From contig JBJOQO010000011.1 of NCBI GenBank assembly GCA_046049865.1, forward strand, positions 1-64,000: 64,000 nucleotides of DNA, read 5' to 3'. The position numbers and the translations under genes were made by a program. This stretch comes from JANPCX01 sp046049865. Its GTDB lineage: Bacteria > Pseudomonadota > Gammaproteobacteria > Burkholderiales > Burkholderiaceae_C. The number at the start of each line of letters is the position of its first letter. Position 1 is the stretch's first letter. The notes below the pieces were generated by a model. The model worked only from the letters and a program-made list of their open reading frames with translations. It searched no databases and was not told the DNA's origin. Positions 31,294 through 40,222 of this stretch are shown one piece after another.

Positions 31294-34200
31294 ATGTGGT
31301 TCACCCGCGTCTCCATCCACAACCCCGTCATGGCCACCATGGTCATGATGGCTTTTGTGGTGCTGGGTTTGTTCAGTTACCAGCGCCTGTCCATTGACCA
31401 GTTTCCCAACATTGACTTCCCCACGGTGGTGGTGGCCATGGACTACCCCGGTGCATCGCCGGAGATTGTGGAGACCGAGGTCACCAAAAAAATTGAAGAG
31501 GCAGTGAACACCGTGGCGGGCATCAGCACGCTGTCCTCACGGTCCTATGAAGGCACATCGGTGGTCATCATTGAGTTCAACCTCGATGTGGATGGCCGCA
31601 AAGCCGCAGAAGACGTGCGCGAAAAGGTGGCCTTGGTGAGGCCAAGTTTGCGCGACGAAGTCAAAGAACCGCGCATCTCACGGTTTGATCCTGCAAGCGC
31701 CCCCATTTTTAATGTGGCCGTTGTGTCCGAAGACGGCAAAACCTCTCCCCAAGCGCTGACCACCTGGGCGTCACAGGTGTTGCAAAAGCGGCTGGAGAAC
31801 GTGCGCGGTGTGGGCTCGGTGAGCGTGGTGGGTGGCGTGAAACGCCAAATCAGCATTCACCTGCAACCAAGCAGAATGGAGGCGCTCGGTGTCAGCGTGG
31901 AGCAGGTGCTGGCCGCGGTGCGCAGCGAGAACCAAGAATTGCCCATGGGCAATTTGCGCTCCATCGAACAAGAACGTGTGGTGCAAATCAACGCACGCCT
32001 CTTGAACCCGCAAGACTTCCGAGACATCGTGGTGGTGCGCAAAGGCGGCAGCTCCATCAAGCTGTCGCAGGTGGCCGATGTGATCGACGGACCCGCCGAG
32101 ACGGAAAGCCTGGCGCTCTACAACGGGCAACGCACCGTGCTGCTGAGCGTTCAAAAATCGCAGGGCGAAAACACCATCGCCGTGGTGGATGGTTTGCTGG
32201 CAGCGCTGGATGGCGCTAAAAACCTGACACCGCCTGGCGTACGCATCGAAGTGAACCGCGACAACTCGCGCGGCATTCGTGTGTCGGTCTCCAATGTGAA
32301 ACGCACGCTTTTAGAAGGCGCAGCGCTCACGGTGCTGATTGTGTTTTTGTTTTTGAATTCGTGGCGATCCACCGTCATCACCGGCTTGACCCTGCCGATT
32401 GCGCTGATCGGCACTTTTCTATTCATGTATGTGCTGGGTTTCACCATCAACACCATCACCATGATGGCGCTGAGTTTGTGCGTGGGCCTGTTGATAGACG
32501 ACGCCATCGTCGTGCGCGAAAACATCGTGCGCCATATTCACATGGGCAAGTCGGCACGCCAAGCGGCGCTGGACGGCACCAGTGAGATTGGCCTGGCGGT
32601 GCTGGCCACCACCTTGTCCATCGTGGCGGTTTTTTTGCCCATTGGTTTCATGGGCGGCATCGTGGGCAAGTTTTTCCACGAGTTTGGCCTGACCATCGTG
32701 GCTGCGGTGCTGATCTCTATGTTTGTGAGTTTCACACTAGACCCCATGTTGTCCAGTGTGTGGCACGACCCACCATCGCCCAGCGCCTGGTACCGCAACA
32801 CCCTGGGTCGCGTCACTTCTGCGTTTGACCATTTCACCACCTGGCTGTCGGGCCGCTATCAGGCCATCCTCGCTTGGTCGCTGCGCCACAAGCTCGCGAC
32901 GCTGGCCATCGCATTGGCCACGTTCGTGGGCAGCTTCGGCCTCATTCCTTTGCTGGGTGCCGAGTTTGTCCCCAAGGCAGATTTGTCTGAGACAACGATC
33001 AACTTCTACACCCCCGTGGGTTCGTCGATTGAAGTGACCGAGCAACGCGCCCAACAAATCGACCAGTTGCTGCGCCAACTGCCCGAAGTGAAATACACCG
33101 TCACCACCATCAACAGCGGTTTTGCTGCCGGCAAAATTTACGGTGCCATTTATGTGCGTTTGGTCGACCGCAAAGAGCGGCAACGCAGCGTGGTGCAGAT
33201 GACCACGCCGCTGCGCCAGCAATTGGCGGCCATTCCGGGCATCACCATCACCAACATTGGTCAAACCGACCTGGGCGGCGGCAAGAGTTTGCAATTCTCC
33301 ATTCAAGGGCCCGACCTCGCCCAGTTGGAGAAACTCTCTGTGGGCATCATGGCCCAGCTGCAAAAACTACCTGGCCTGGCGGATTTGGACAGCAGCTTGA
33401 AGCCCAACAAACCCACCGTGACGGTGACGCCCAAACGTGAAGCCGCCGCCGACGTGGGTCTGAATGTGAACAGCTTGTCCAACAGCCTGCGCACCTGGCT
33501 GGCGGGCACGTCCGCTGGCACCTGGCGTGCGCCGGACGGCGAAAGTTACGACGTGCTCCTGCGCCTGCCGCCTCAGTTGCGCGACTCGGTGGCGGATTTG
33601 CGCAACTTGCCCATTCCGGTGGCTGCAGCCGCAGACGGCAGCAGCCGCGTGGTGCGTTTGTCGCAGGTCGCAACCGTGGAGGCCGCTACAGGCCTGTCGC
33701 AAATCAACCGCCGCGACTTGAACCGCGAAATCAACATCGACGCCAATGCCCTGGGCCGAAGCGCCGGAGAAGTATCCGCCGACATCAAAAAAATTCTCGA
33801 CTCCACCCCCTTTCCGCCCGGCTACCGCTACAGCTTTGGTGGCTCCACCAAAAACATGAACGAGTCCTTCAGTTACGCCATTGGGGCGCTGGGTCTGGCA
33901 GTGATCTTTATTTACATGATTTTGGCCAGCCAGTTCCATAGCTTTTTACAGCCCTTGGCTTTGATGAGCTCGCTGCCGCTGACCTTGATTGGTGTAGTGC
34001 TCACCCTCTTGATGTTTGGCTCTACGCTGAACATGTTCAGCATCATCGGCATCGTGATGTTGATGGGACTGGTCACCAAAAACGCCATCTTGCTGATCGA
34101 CTTTGCCATTCGTTCGCGCCAAGGCGAACACGGGCTGGGCGTGGACGTGCCGCCCATGGACCGCGAAGCCGCGCTCTTACACGCGGCACAGGTTCGACTG

Positions 34201-34443
34201 CGCCCCATCTTGATGACGACCCTGGCGATGGTGTTTGGCATGGTGCCGCTGGCTTTTGCGTTGTCGGAAGGGTCCGAACAACGTGCCCCCATGGGCCAGG
34301 CCGTGATCGGCGGAGTGATCACGTCGTCGCTCTTGACCCTGGTGGTGGTGCCGGTGATTTACTGCTACCTCGACGACCTGGTTCAGTGGAGCAAGCGGCG
34401 CTGGGGGCGTCGCCACCATCAAGCCGCCAACACCACACCTTAA
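31294..34443 (+). CDS. RND multidrug efflux pump, HAE-1/AcrB-like
   Basis: Inner-membrane proton-driven exporter of 1049 residues, full length for the family. Twelve helices and two periplasmic loops are visible. Landmarks are the first helix (NPVMATMVMMAFVVLGLFSY), the proton-relay aspartates in GLLIDDAIVVREN, the family motif FMGGIVGKFFHEFGLTIVAA, and the second-half GIVMLMGLVTKNAILLIDFA. It works with the upstream adaptor and probably the TolC encoded 1.1 kb downstream. Substrate range is not predictable, though the TetR partner suggests toxic hydrophobic compounds. Confidence 0.96.
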   Translation: MWFTRVSIHNPVMATMVMMAFVVLGLFSYQRLSIDQFPNIDFPTVVVAMDYPGASPEIVETEVTKKIEEAVNTVAGISTLSSRSYEGTSVVIIEFNLDVDGRKAAEDVREKVALVRPSLRDEVKEPRISRFDPASAPIFNVAVVSEDGKTSPQALTTWASQVLQKRLENVRGVGSVSVVGGVKRQISIHLQPSRMEALGVSVEQVLAAVRSENQELPMGNLRSIEQERVVQINARLLNPQDFRDIVVVRKGGSSIKLSQVADVIDGPAETESLALYNGQRTVLLSVQKSQGENTIAVVDGLLAALDGAKNLTPPGVRIEVNRDNSRGIRVSVSNVKRTLLEGAALTVLIVFLFLNSWRSTVITGLTLPIALIGTFLFMYVLGFTINTITMMALSLCVGLLIDDAIVVRENIVRHIHMGKSARQAALDGTSEIGLAVLATTLSIVAVFLPIGFMGGIVGKFFHEFGLTIVAAVLISMFVSFTLDPMLSSVWHDPPSPSAWYRNTLGRVTSAFDHFTTWLSGRYQAILAWSLRHKLATLAIALATFVGSFGLIPLLGAEFVPKADLSETTINFYTPVGSSIEVTEQRAQQIDQLLRQLPEVKYTVTTINSGFAAGKIYGAIYVRLVDRKERQRSVVQMTTPLRQQLAAIPGITITNIGQTDLGGGKSLQFSIQGPDLAQLEKLSVGIMAQLQKLPGLADLDSSLKPNKPTVTVTPKREAAADVGLNVNSLSNSLRTWLAGTSAGTWRAPDGESYDVLLRLPPQLRDSVADLRNLPIPVAAAADGSSRVVRLSQVATVEAATGLSQINRRDLNREINIDANALGRSAGEVSADIKKILDSTPFPPGYRYSFGGSTKNMNESFSYAIGALGLAVIFIYMILASQFHSFLQPLALMSSLPLTLIGVVLTLLMFGSTLNMFSIIGIVMLMGLVTKNAILLIDFAIRSRQGEHGLGVDVPPMDREAALLHAAQVRLRPILMTTLAMVFGMVPLAFALSEGSEQRAPMGQAVIGGVITSSLLTLVVVPVIYCYLDDLVQWSKRRWGRRHHQAANTTP

Positions 34444-34483
34444 AATCATTTTCTTATTTGCACACCGACTTTCAGAGGAAAAA

Positions 34484-35149
34484 ATGAACATTGAACAAGC
34501 CCGCTTCAACATGATTGAGCAGCAAATTCGCCCCTGGGATGTGCTGGACCCGTCCATCTTGTCGTTGCTGTCCGTGCTCAAACGCGAAGACTTTGTGCCC
34601 GAGCAGCACCGCGCCATGGCTTTTGTTGACACAGAAGTGCCCCTGCCCCACGGCCGCTTCATGCTCAGCCCCAAAGTGGAAGCACGCTTGGCGCAAGAAC
34701 TCGCGGTTCATAAACATGAACGTGTGCTGGTGCTGGGTGCCAACTCCAGCTACCTCTTGGCCTTGCTCGGCCATAAAGCGCAACAAGTCACCGTGATCGA
34801 CAGCGACGCTGACATCCTGCTTCTTGCCAAAGCCGCCCTCAGTCAAGCCGGCTCAACCAACGTGGTGTTGCGTGAACTTAAAAGCAGCGACATGGCCCAT
34901 GGCCTGGCAGACCAAGCGCCCTTTGATGTGGTGCTGTTCGCAGGCTCAGTTCCTGCTGTGCCCAAAGGCTTGTTCAACCAGCTCAAAGCCACTAGTGGCC
35001 GTTTGCTGGCCATCGTCGGCCAAGAGCCCGTCATGCAGGCCACGCTCTACAGCCGCAATACCCAAGGAAGCGTCCACGCCACCCAGCTTTTTGACACCGT
35101 GGCCGCCCGTTTGCCTGGGTTTGACGAGCCCAGCCGTTTTCAGTTTTGA
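34484..35149 (+). CDS. Protein-L-isoaspartate O-methyltransferase-like protein, degenerate SAM motif
   Basis: PCMT-family protein of 221 residues. The N-terminal part (ARFNMIEQQIRPWDVLD, VLKREDFVPEQHRAMAF) is typical, but SAM motif I is VLVLGANSSYLLALLG where active enzymes have a DxGxGxG-like glycine-rich motif, and FDVVLFAGSVPAVPKGL is the later motif. It may therefore be weakly active or a structural homologue. A gene of this kind next to rhodanese and tolC genes is a recurrent betaproteobacterial arrangement. It has a good Shine-Dalgarno (AGAGGAAAAA) and is 40 bp after the RND pump. Confidence 0.85.
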   Translation: MNIEQARFNMIEQQIRPWDVLDPSILSLLSVLKREDFVPEQHRAMAFVDTEVPLPHGRFMLSPKVEARLAQELAVHKHERVLVLGANSSYLLALLGHKAQQVTVIDSDADILLLAKAALSQAGSTNVVLRELKSSDMAHGLADQAPFDVVLFAGSVPAVPKGLFNQLKATSGRLLAIVGQEPVMQATLYSRNTQGSVHATQLFDTVAARLPGFDEPSRFQF

Positions 35150-35163
35150 CCCGCGTTTGACCC

Positions 35164-35493
35164 ATGCAGGCCTTGCACCCCACAGAACTCGTTGAATTCT
35201 TGTCACAGCACCCGGGTGCGGTGCTGCTGGACGTACGCGAGCCGTGGGAGGTCGCCCAGGCATCCATTGCCTTGCAAGGTGTTGAGATGCGAGCCGTACC
35301 CATGAACCAGGTCCCCCAAGAGATGCAGCAGTGGCCGCAAAACCAAACCACGGTATGCATTTGTCACCACGGGGTGCGCAGTGCGCAGGTGGGCCACTAC
35401 CTGGAAGCGTCGGGCTGGAGCGATGTGGTCAACCTCAGTGGTGGCATTGATGCATGGTCAATCTTGGTTGACTCATCGGTGCCGCGTTATTGA
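35164..35493 (+). CDS. Rhodanese-like sulfurtransferase, single domain
   Basis: 109-residue protein with LLDVREPWEV and the active-site loop C67-HHGVR (CICHHGVRSAQ), then VNLSGGIDAWS, the standard end of rhodanese domains. No signal peptide, so cytoplasmic. It could transfer sulfane sulfur or act as a redox sensor. It lies 14 bp after the PCMT-like gene and 62 bp before tolC, in an apparent operon; its link to efflux is unclear. Confidence 0.9.
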   Translation: MQALHPTELVEFLSQHPGAVLLDVREPWEVAQASIALQGVEMRAVPMNQVPQEMQQWPQNQTTVCICHHGVRSAQVGHYLEASGWSDVVNLSGGIDAWSILVDSSVPRY

Positions 35494-35555
35494 TCTTGCC
35501 GGTGAAACTTTGTCGGCTGAAGTCGTTTTTGTGCATCCACTTTTGAAAGAACGCC

Positions 35556-36920
35556 ATGTTTTTTTTGCGACTTGCTCCTAAGAGTCTCAGCAACCAAGCC
35601 ACCACCGGTCCATGGAAACGTTGTGCCCTCGTCGTCGCATTGGGTTTGACCACCAGCGGTTTGGCCCAATCCCAAAGCTTGCTGCAACTGTATGAAGCCG
35701 CCCGCCAATACGACGCCACCTACTTGGCAGCCAAGAACCTGGCCGATTCGGCACAGTACAAAGCCGCCCAGTCTGACGCCCTCTTGCGCCCCACCGCCAC
35801 CCTGGTGGGCAGCAGCACCCGCTCCGAAAGTGAATTGCCCAGCGGCGTGAACCGGGGCTCCACCACCAACGCCGCCACGCTACAAGGTCGCCAGCCGCTG
35901 TTCAACAAAACCAGCCGCGTCACCATAGCCCAAGCCCAGCGCACGCTGGAGTTGTCCAAGTGGGATTTGGAGACAGCCGAACAAGACTTGATCGTGCGTG
36001 TGGCCCAGGCCTATTTCGATGTACTGGCATCGCAAGACGCGCTGGAAACCACACGCACCAACAAAACAGCCATTGCGGAACAACTGGCGTCAGCCAAACG
36101 TAATTTCGAAGTCGGCACCCAAACCATCACCGACACCCGGGAAGCACAGGCCAAGTTCGACCTGGCCACCGCCCAAGAAATCGCGGCCGAGAACGACCTG
36201 CGTGTCAAACGTATTGCGCTGGATGTGCTGGTGGGCCGCAGCAACGTCAAGCCCAACCCTTTGGCTACGCCCGTGGCCCTGCCCGCCACCACGCCTGCCT
36301 CGGTCGACGCCTGGGTGAGCCAAGCTGCATTGCACCCTGCGGTGCAACGTGCTCAACTGGCCGCCGACATTGCGAAGTTGGAAACTGAAAAAGCCCGCGC
36401 CGGTCACCTGCCCACGCTGGATGCGGTGGCCACCGCAGGCGTCAATAAATTCATCGGCACCACCGGCGTGACCTCTGTGCCTGGCACCACACAAACCGCC
36501 ACGGCAGGCCTGCAACTGAACTGGCCGCTGTACTCCGGCCTGTCGGTGCAAAACCGCATCAAAGAAACCTTGGTCCTGGAAGAAAAAACCAGCAACGACC
36601 TGGAAGCCGCCCGCCGCACCACCGCCCAGGCCACCCGCAGCGCCTACTTCGGCGTGGAGTCCGGCCGGGCCCAAGTGGCTGCACTGGAAGCGGCCGAGTC
36701 GTCCAGCAAACTCGCCCTGGAAGCCACCCAACTCGGCTACAAAGTGGGCGTGCGCGTGAACCTGGACGTGCTCAACGCACAAACCCAGCTCTACACCACG
36801 CGGCGCGACCTGGCCAAGGCACGGTATGACGTGGTGCTCAATGGCCTGAAATTGCGGCAGGCTTCCGGCCAGCTCAAACCCGCCGACGTGGAGGCGGCCA
36901 ACCGGTTGTTGACACCCTGA
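35556..36920 (+). CDS. tolC: TolC-family outer-membrane channel
   Basis: Outer-membrane efflux protein of 454 residues. A signal peptide ends near residue 38 (GLTTSGLAQSQ/SLLQLYEAARQ). Two structurally repeated halves follow, each with long helices and a barrel segment: TLVGSSTRSESELPSGV and QGRQPLFNKTS in the first, LPTLDAVATAGVNKF and LNWPLYSGLSVQNRI in the second. The ending KYDVVLNGLKLRQASGQL is typical. It probably serves both the RND and MacAB-like pumps of this region. Expression is likely from the tetR operon or an own promoter in the 62-bp gap. Confidence 0.95.
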   Translation: MFFLRLAPKSLSNQATTGPWKRCALVVALGLTTSGLAQSQSLLQLYEAARQYDATYLAAKNLADSAQYKAAQSDALLRPTATLVGSSTRSESELPSGVNRGSTTNAATLQGRQPLFNKTSRVTIAQAQRTLELSKWDLETAEQDLIVRVAQAYFDVLASQDALETTRTNKTAIAEQLASAKRNFEVGTQTITDTREAQAKFDLATAQEIAAENDLRVKRIALDVLVGRSNVKPNPLATPVALPATTPASVDAWVSQAALHPAVQRAQLAADIAKLETEKARAGHLPTLDAVATAGVNKFIGTTGVTSVPGTTQTATAGLQLNWPLYSGLSVQNRIKETLVLEEKTSNDLEAARRTTAQATRSAYFGVESGRAQVAALEAAESSSKLALEATQLGYKVGVRVNLDVLNAQTQLYTTRRDLAKARYDVVLNGLKLRQASGQLKPADVEAANRLLTP

Positions 36921-37066
36921 ACGGGATCGCTGGTTTGAACGGCATGCGTTGCAAACTGGTGCATCAAGTGGCCCCGGTTTCAAAAGAAACTTGTTAGGTT
37001 TTTTCGAATAGTCCGACCAAGGCAGATTGCCCTGTTCGGGCTTGGGTCTACCAGGAGCCTGCCGCC

Positions 37067-37900
37067 ATGTCTTTCAAGACAACTTTTCTACTGAACCGCC
37101 GCGCCTGGCTCGGGACCGCCCTCGCCGTTCTGGCAGCGCCCAGCTTCGGACAAAGCTTCGACCACCAGCATGCCGCTTGGACGGCTCTGCTGAAAAAACA
37201 CGTGGTTGTCCTGGACGGTGGCAAAGCAACCCAGGTCCGGTATGCGGGCTTTGCGGTTGACCGTGCCCCTTTGCAGGCCTACCTCAGCACGCTGTCAAGC
37301 GTGAACGCCGCGATGTTCGATGCCTTCACCAAACCACAACAAATGGCGTTTCTGATCAACGCCTACAACGCCTACACGGTGGAGCTCATCCTCACCCGTT
37401 ACCCCAAGCTGGCATCCATCAAAGACCTGGGCAGCCTGCTGCAAAGCCCGTGGAAAAAGGAGTTTGTGCCACTGCTGGGAAAAACACTGTCACTCGACGG
37501 CATTGAACATCAACAACTGCGACAACGCGGCCGCTATGACGACCCCAGGGTTCACTTTGCGGTGAACTGCGCATCCATCGGTTGCCCTGCCCTGCGTGAA
37601 GAAGCCTTTGTCGCCGAACGTTTGGAAGCGCAATTGGAAGAACAAACCCGCCGCTTCATGAGCGACCGCAGCCGCAACCGGTGGAACGCGGCCAAACAAC
37701 AACTCGAAGTCTCCAAAATTTTCGACTGGTACGGCGAAGACTTCCGTTTGGGGCACAAGGGCATCAACTCGCTGGCGATGTTTTGCACACGGTATGCCGA
37801 CCTGCTGGCCGATGCGCCCGCAGACCGCGAGCGCATCCGTGGCCTGACAGGGAAAATCGATTTTTTGGACTACGACTGGAAGCTCAACGACGCGAAGTAG
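37067..37900 (+). CDS. DUF547-domain exported protein
   Basis: 277 residues with a signal or Tat-like leader (LLNRRAWLGTALAVLAAPSFG), so probably periplasmic. The DUF547 core is clear: FDAFTKPQQMAFLINAYNAY, LILTRYPKLASIKDLG, HQQLRQRGRYDDPRVHFAVN and the cysteine motif NCASIGCPALR. DUF547 has no established function in bacteria; the conserved Cys/His residues suggest a hydrolase-like site. A Shine-Dalgarno (CAGGAG) precedes the start. It begins a run of four closely spaced envelope genes ending at 40222. The 146-bp gap after tolC contains no other gene that I can see. Confidence 0.88.
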   Translation: MSFKTTFLLNRRAWLGTALAVLAAPSFGQSFDHQHAAWTALLKKHVVVLDGGKATQVRYAGFAVDRAPLQAYLSTLSSVNAAMFDAFTKPQQMAFLINAYNAYTVELILTRYPKLASIKDLGSLLQSPWKKEFVPLLGKTLSLDGIEHQQLRQRGRYDDPRVHFAVNCASIGCPALREEAFVAERLEAQLEEQTRRFMSDRSRNRWNAAKQQLEVSKIFDWYGEDFRLGHKGINSLAMFCTRYADLLADAPADRERIRGLTGKIDFLDYDWKLNDAK

Positions 37901-37946
37901 TCTTCAGCGGCTACTCATCCAACCCCTCAACTACTGCGAGGTTCAC

Positions 37947-38408
37947 ATGAAACGATTGACCTTTAGCGCCTTGGCGCTGGCCTTGTGCGGGTTCCTTGTC
38001 AGCGGTGTGGCCCTGGCCGCCGACGGTCTGGTGGCCCTCAAAAGCCCCTACCCCGCCAAAGAAACCATGAACCGTTTCGAGGACATGGCCAAACAGCGCG
38101 GCTTGAACGTATTTGCGCGGATTGACCATGCTGCCGGTGCAGCCAAAGTCGGCAAAACCTTGCGCCCCACCGAGGTGTTGATATTTGGCAGCCCCCAAGG
38201 CGGCACGCCCTTCATGGAATGCGAGCAGTCGGTGGGCATCGACTTGCCGCTCAAGACGCTGGTATGGGAAGACGCGCAAGGCCAGGTCTGGCTGGGCTAC
38301 AACGACCCGGCCTGGCTGGGGCGTCGGCACGGGGCCGCCGAATGCCCCGCCGTCACGGGGCTGAGCAAAGCCCTGAGCGGGTTGTCTGAAGCCGCCCTGG
38401 CTCGTTGA
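37947..38408 (+). CDS. DUF302-domain exported protein
   Basis: 153 residues: signal peptide of about 24 residues (ending VALAADG), then a DUF302 domain with ETMNRFEDMAKQRGLNVFARIDH, TEVLIFGSPQGGTPFME and LPLKTLVWEDAQGQVWLGYN. DUF302 proteins are small ferredoxin-like-fold proteins of unknown function, often found with sulfur or redox genes; here it lies between a DUF547 and a rhodanese gene on the same strand, which points to a common periplasmic process. Confidence 0.87.
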   Translation: MKRLTFSALALALCGFLVSGVALAADGLVALKSPYPAKETMNRFEDMAKQRGLNVFARIDHAAGAAKVGKTLRPTEVLIFGSPQGGTPFMECEQSVGIDLPLKTLVWEDAQGQVWLGYNDPAWLGRRHGAAECPAVTGLSKALSGLSEAALAR

Positions 38409-38430
38409 GAACACACCGCAGGAACGAGGC

Positions 38431-38982
38431 GTGAACGCTGTCAACCTCCGTAACATCACCCGACGGCATGTGTTGTTCGGCGCATTGTCGCTACCCGTTT
38501 GGGCTGCACGGGCCACAGAGGGCAGTCAGACAGAATGGTCGCGTCTGAAGGCACGCATCAGAAAACGTTATCCCGATGTGGCACAACTCAGCGTGCCCGA
38601 GTTGGTGGCCTGGTTGGCGGACCCTCACCGCACGCCACCCTTGTTGCTCGACGTGCGCAGCGCGGCCGAGTTTGAAGATGGTCACATCAAAGGCGCGGTG
38701 CGCGCCGAGACACTCGCACAAGCCCAAGCCGCGTTGCTGAATGTGCCTCATGACAGACCGGTGGTGCTCTACTGCGCGGTGGGTATGCGCTCGTCCAAAC
38801 TGGGCACCGAGTTGATGGCCATGGGACGACAGCGAATTTTCAATTTGGAAGGCTCGGCTTTTGAGTGGGCCAATGCGGGTCACCCTTTGGTAACCCGCAG
38901 CCAGCCCACCGACAAAACCCATCCCTACGACAAAAGCTGGGGGCGCTACCTGGATCGCGAGCACTGGTCGCGGCAGCCATGA
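38431..38982 (+). CDS. Exported rhodanese-like protein
   Basis: 183 residues starting with GTG. The N-terminus (RRHVLFGALSLPVWAARATE) looks like a twin-arginine-type or Sec leader, so export is likely. The rhodanese domain has LLLDVRSAAEFEDGHIKGAV and the active-site loop C115-AVGMR (YCAVGMRSSKLG). The tail HPYDKSWGRYLDREHW is conserved in periplasmic rhodaneses of Burkholderiales. It probably handles sulfane sulfur in the periplasm. It is 22 bp after the DUF302 gene and 34 bp before the next gene. Confidence 0.85.
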   Translation: MNAVNLRNITRRHVLFGALSLPVWAARATEGSQTEWSRLKARIRKRYPDVAQLSVPELVAWLADPHRTPPLLLDVRSAAEFEDGHIKGAVRAETLAQAQAALLNVPHDRPVVLYCAVGMRSSKLGTELMAMGRQRIFNLEGSAFEWANAGHPLVTRSQPTDKTHPYDKSWGRYLDREHWSRQP

Positions 38983-39016
38983 GTCAGGCACTGGGCATGC
39001 AACGGGACAAGAATTC

Positions 39017-40222
39017 ATGCTGAAACGGCGGCAGGCAGTGTTGGCTGGCGCAGCAGCGCTGCTGCCCGTGCCAGGCGCGGCATGGTCTAAGCCGATGGCA
39101 CTGAAAACCGTGGCCAGCAGCGAACCGTTCGCGCAGATCGTGGCGGGTGGTCCCGGCGGTCTGCTCGGCGTGAGCGCCCAAGGCAATTTGTGGGCATTGG
39201 CGCTTGAGGGACGTGCGGCAAAAAAACTGACTGAAGGCTTGGACCCGAACACGCCGCTGGCCGTGGGGCATGGCCGCATCGCTGCACGTCGGTCCGATGG
39301 CGGTTTATGGGTTCACCAAGCCTCGGGAAGCAGCGTGTCGGTGGAGCGTAATCTAGCTACTCATGCGGGTTTGTTGGTGCTGCCACTGGCCATCGTTGCA
39401 GTGCTCAAAGACGGCAACCAACATCGGCTCGCACGCTTGGAGCCGAACGCATCGGGTATTTGGCAGCGCGTGGCCCTGTCTGAGCGAAATGTTTTGCCAG
39501 ATGCCCGCCCGTTGCAGGCGGACTTAGATGGCTCGGGCGATGGCGGGCATGTGGTGGTGCTGGCAGGGCCGAACAGCGAGCGCTACAACCATGGCGTGCT
39601 GGGCGACTGGGTTGAAGCAACCCGCGTCACGCTCTTAGAACGCCACAGCCTCACGTTGATGCGCGAGTTGGTGTTGGATGCGCCTTGGGTTTTGGAAGAT
39701 ATCGCGCCACGCAAGGTGCGTTTGGCGGGTGGGCGCGACGGTCTGCTGTCCGTGCAAGCGGGCCCTGCCGGGGGCCAATTGGTATTGATCGATGCCGACC
39801 CCAAGCATGCAACCGCCCTGCGCTTGGCCGCCCAGGGCCCTGCCCTGGGCATGGTCAACCGCTGGATGTCACCGATGGTTTGTGGCGAGCGCTGGCTGGC
39901 CGTACACACCCCGCACATTGGAGGTGTGCTGCATGCTTACCGACAAGACGGCATTCATCTTCAAGCAACACGGTGGCTGTCTGGCGTCAGCAACCACCGC
40001 ATCGGTTCACGCTGGCTCGACAACTCGTCTTGTTCAGGCCAGCACCTGCTGATCGCCGATCAAGCGGGGAGGCGTTTGCTGTTGATCGACGCAGCATCCA
40101 ATGGACGGGTTGTGAATGAAATCTCAGTGACATCAAGGGTTTTGGGAACGGTCAGCTTGCAGCAGCCAGGTGCGTTCGCCGTGTTGCACGAGGACGGAGC
40201 GGTGTCGCTGTTGACGGTCTAA
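39017..40222 (+). CDS. Exported protein of unknown function, possible beta-propeller
   Basis: Not recognised. 401 residues with an N-terminal leader (LKRRQAVLAGAAALLPVPGA). The remainder is made of short alternating strands with recurring G-x-L-W/V-x-L patterns (LLGVSAQGNLWALAL, ADLDGSGDGGHVVVLAG, LLIADQAGRRLLLID), which suggest six or seven propeller blades. One segment resembles an FG-GAP or calcium-binding turn (DLDGSGDGG). It is last of the four-gene envelope cluster. Its final 90 bp overlap, tail to tail, the glycosyltransferase gene on the other strand. Confidence 0.72.
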   Translation: MLKRRQAVLAGAAALLPVPGAAWSKPMALKTVASSEPFAQIVAGGPGGLLGVSAQGNLWALALEGRAAKKLTEGLDPNTPLAVGHGRIAARRSDGGLWVHQASGSSVSVERNLATHAGLLVLPLAIVAVLKDGNQHRLARLEPNASGIWQRVALSERNVLPDARPLQADLDGSGDGGHVVVLAGPNSERYNHGVLGDWVEATRVTLLERHSLTLMRELVLDAPWVLEDIAPRKVRLAGGRDGLLSVQAGPAGGQLVLIDADPKHATALRLAAQGPALGMVNRWMSPMVCGERWLAVHTPHIGGVLHAYRQDGIHLQATRWLSGVSNHRIGSRWLDNSSCSGQHLLIADQAGRRLLLIDAASNGRVVNEISVTSRVLGTVSLQQPGAFAVLHEDGAVSLLTV

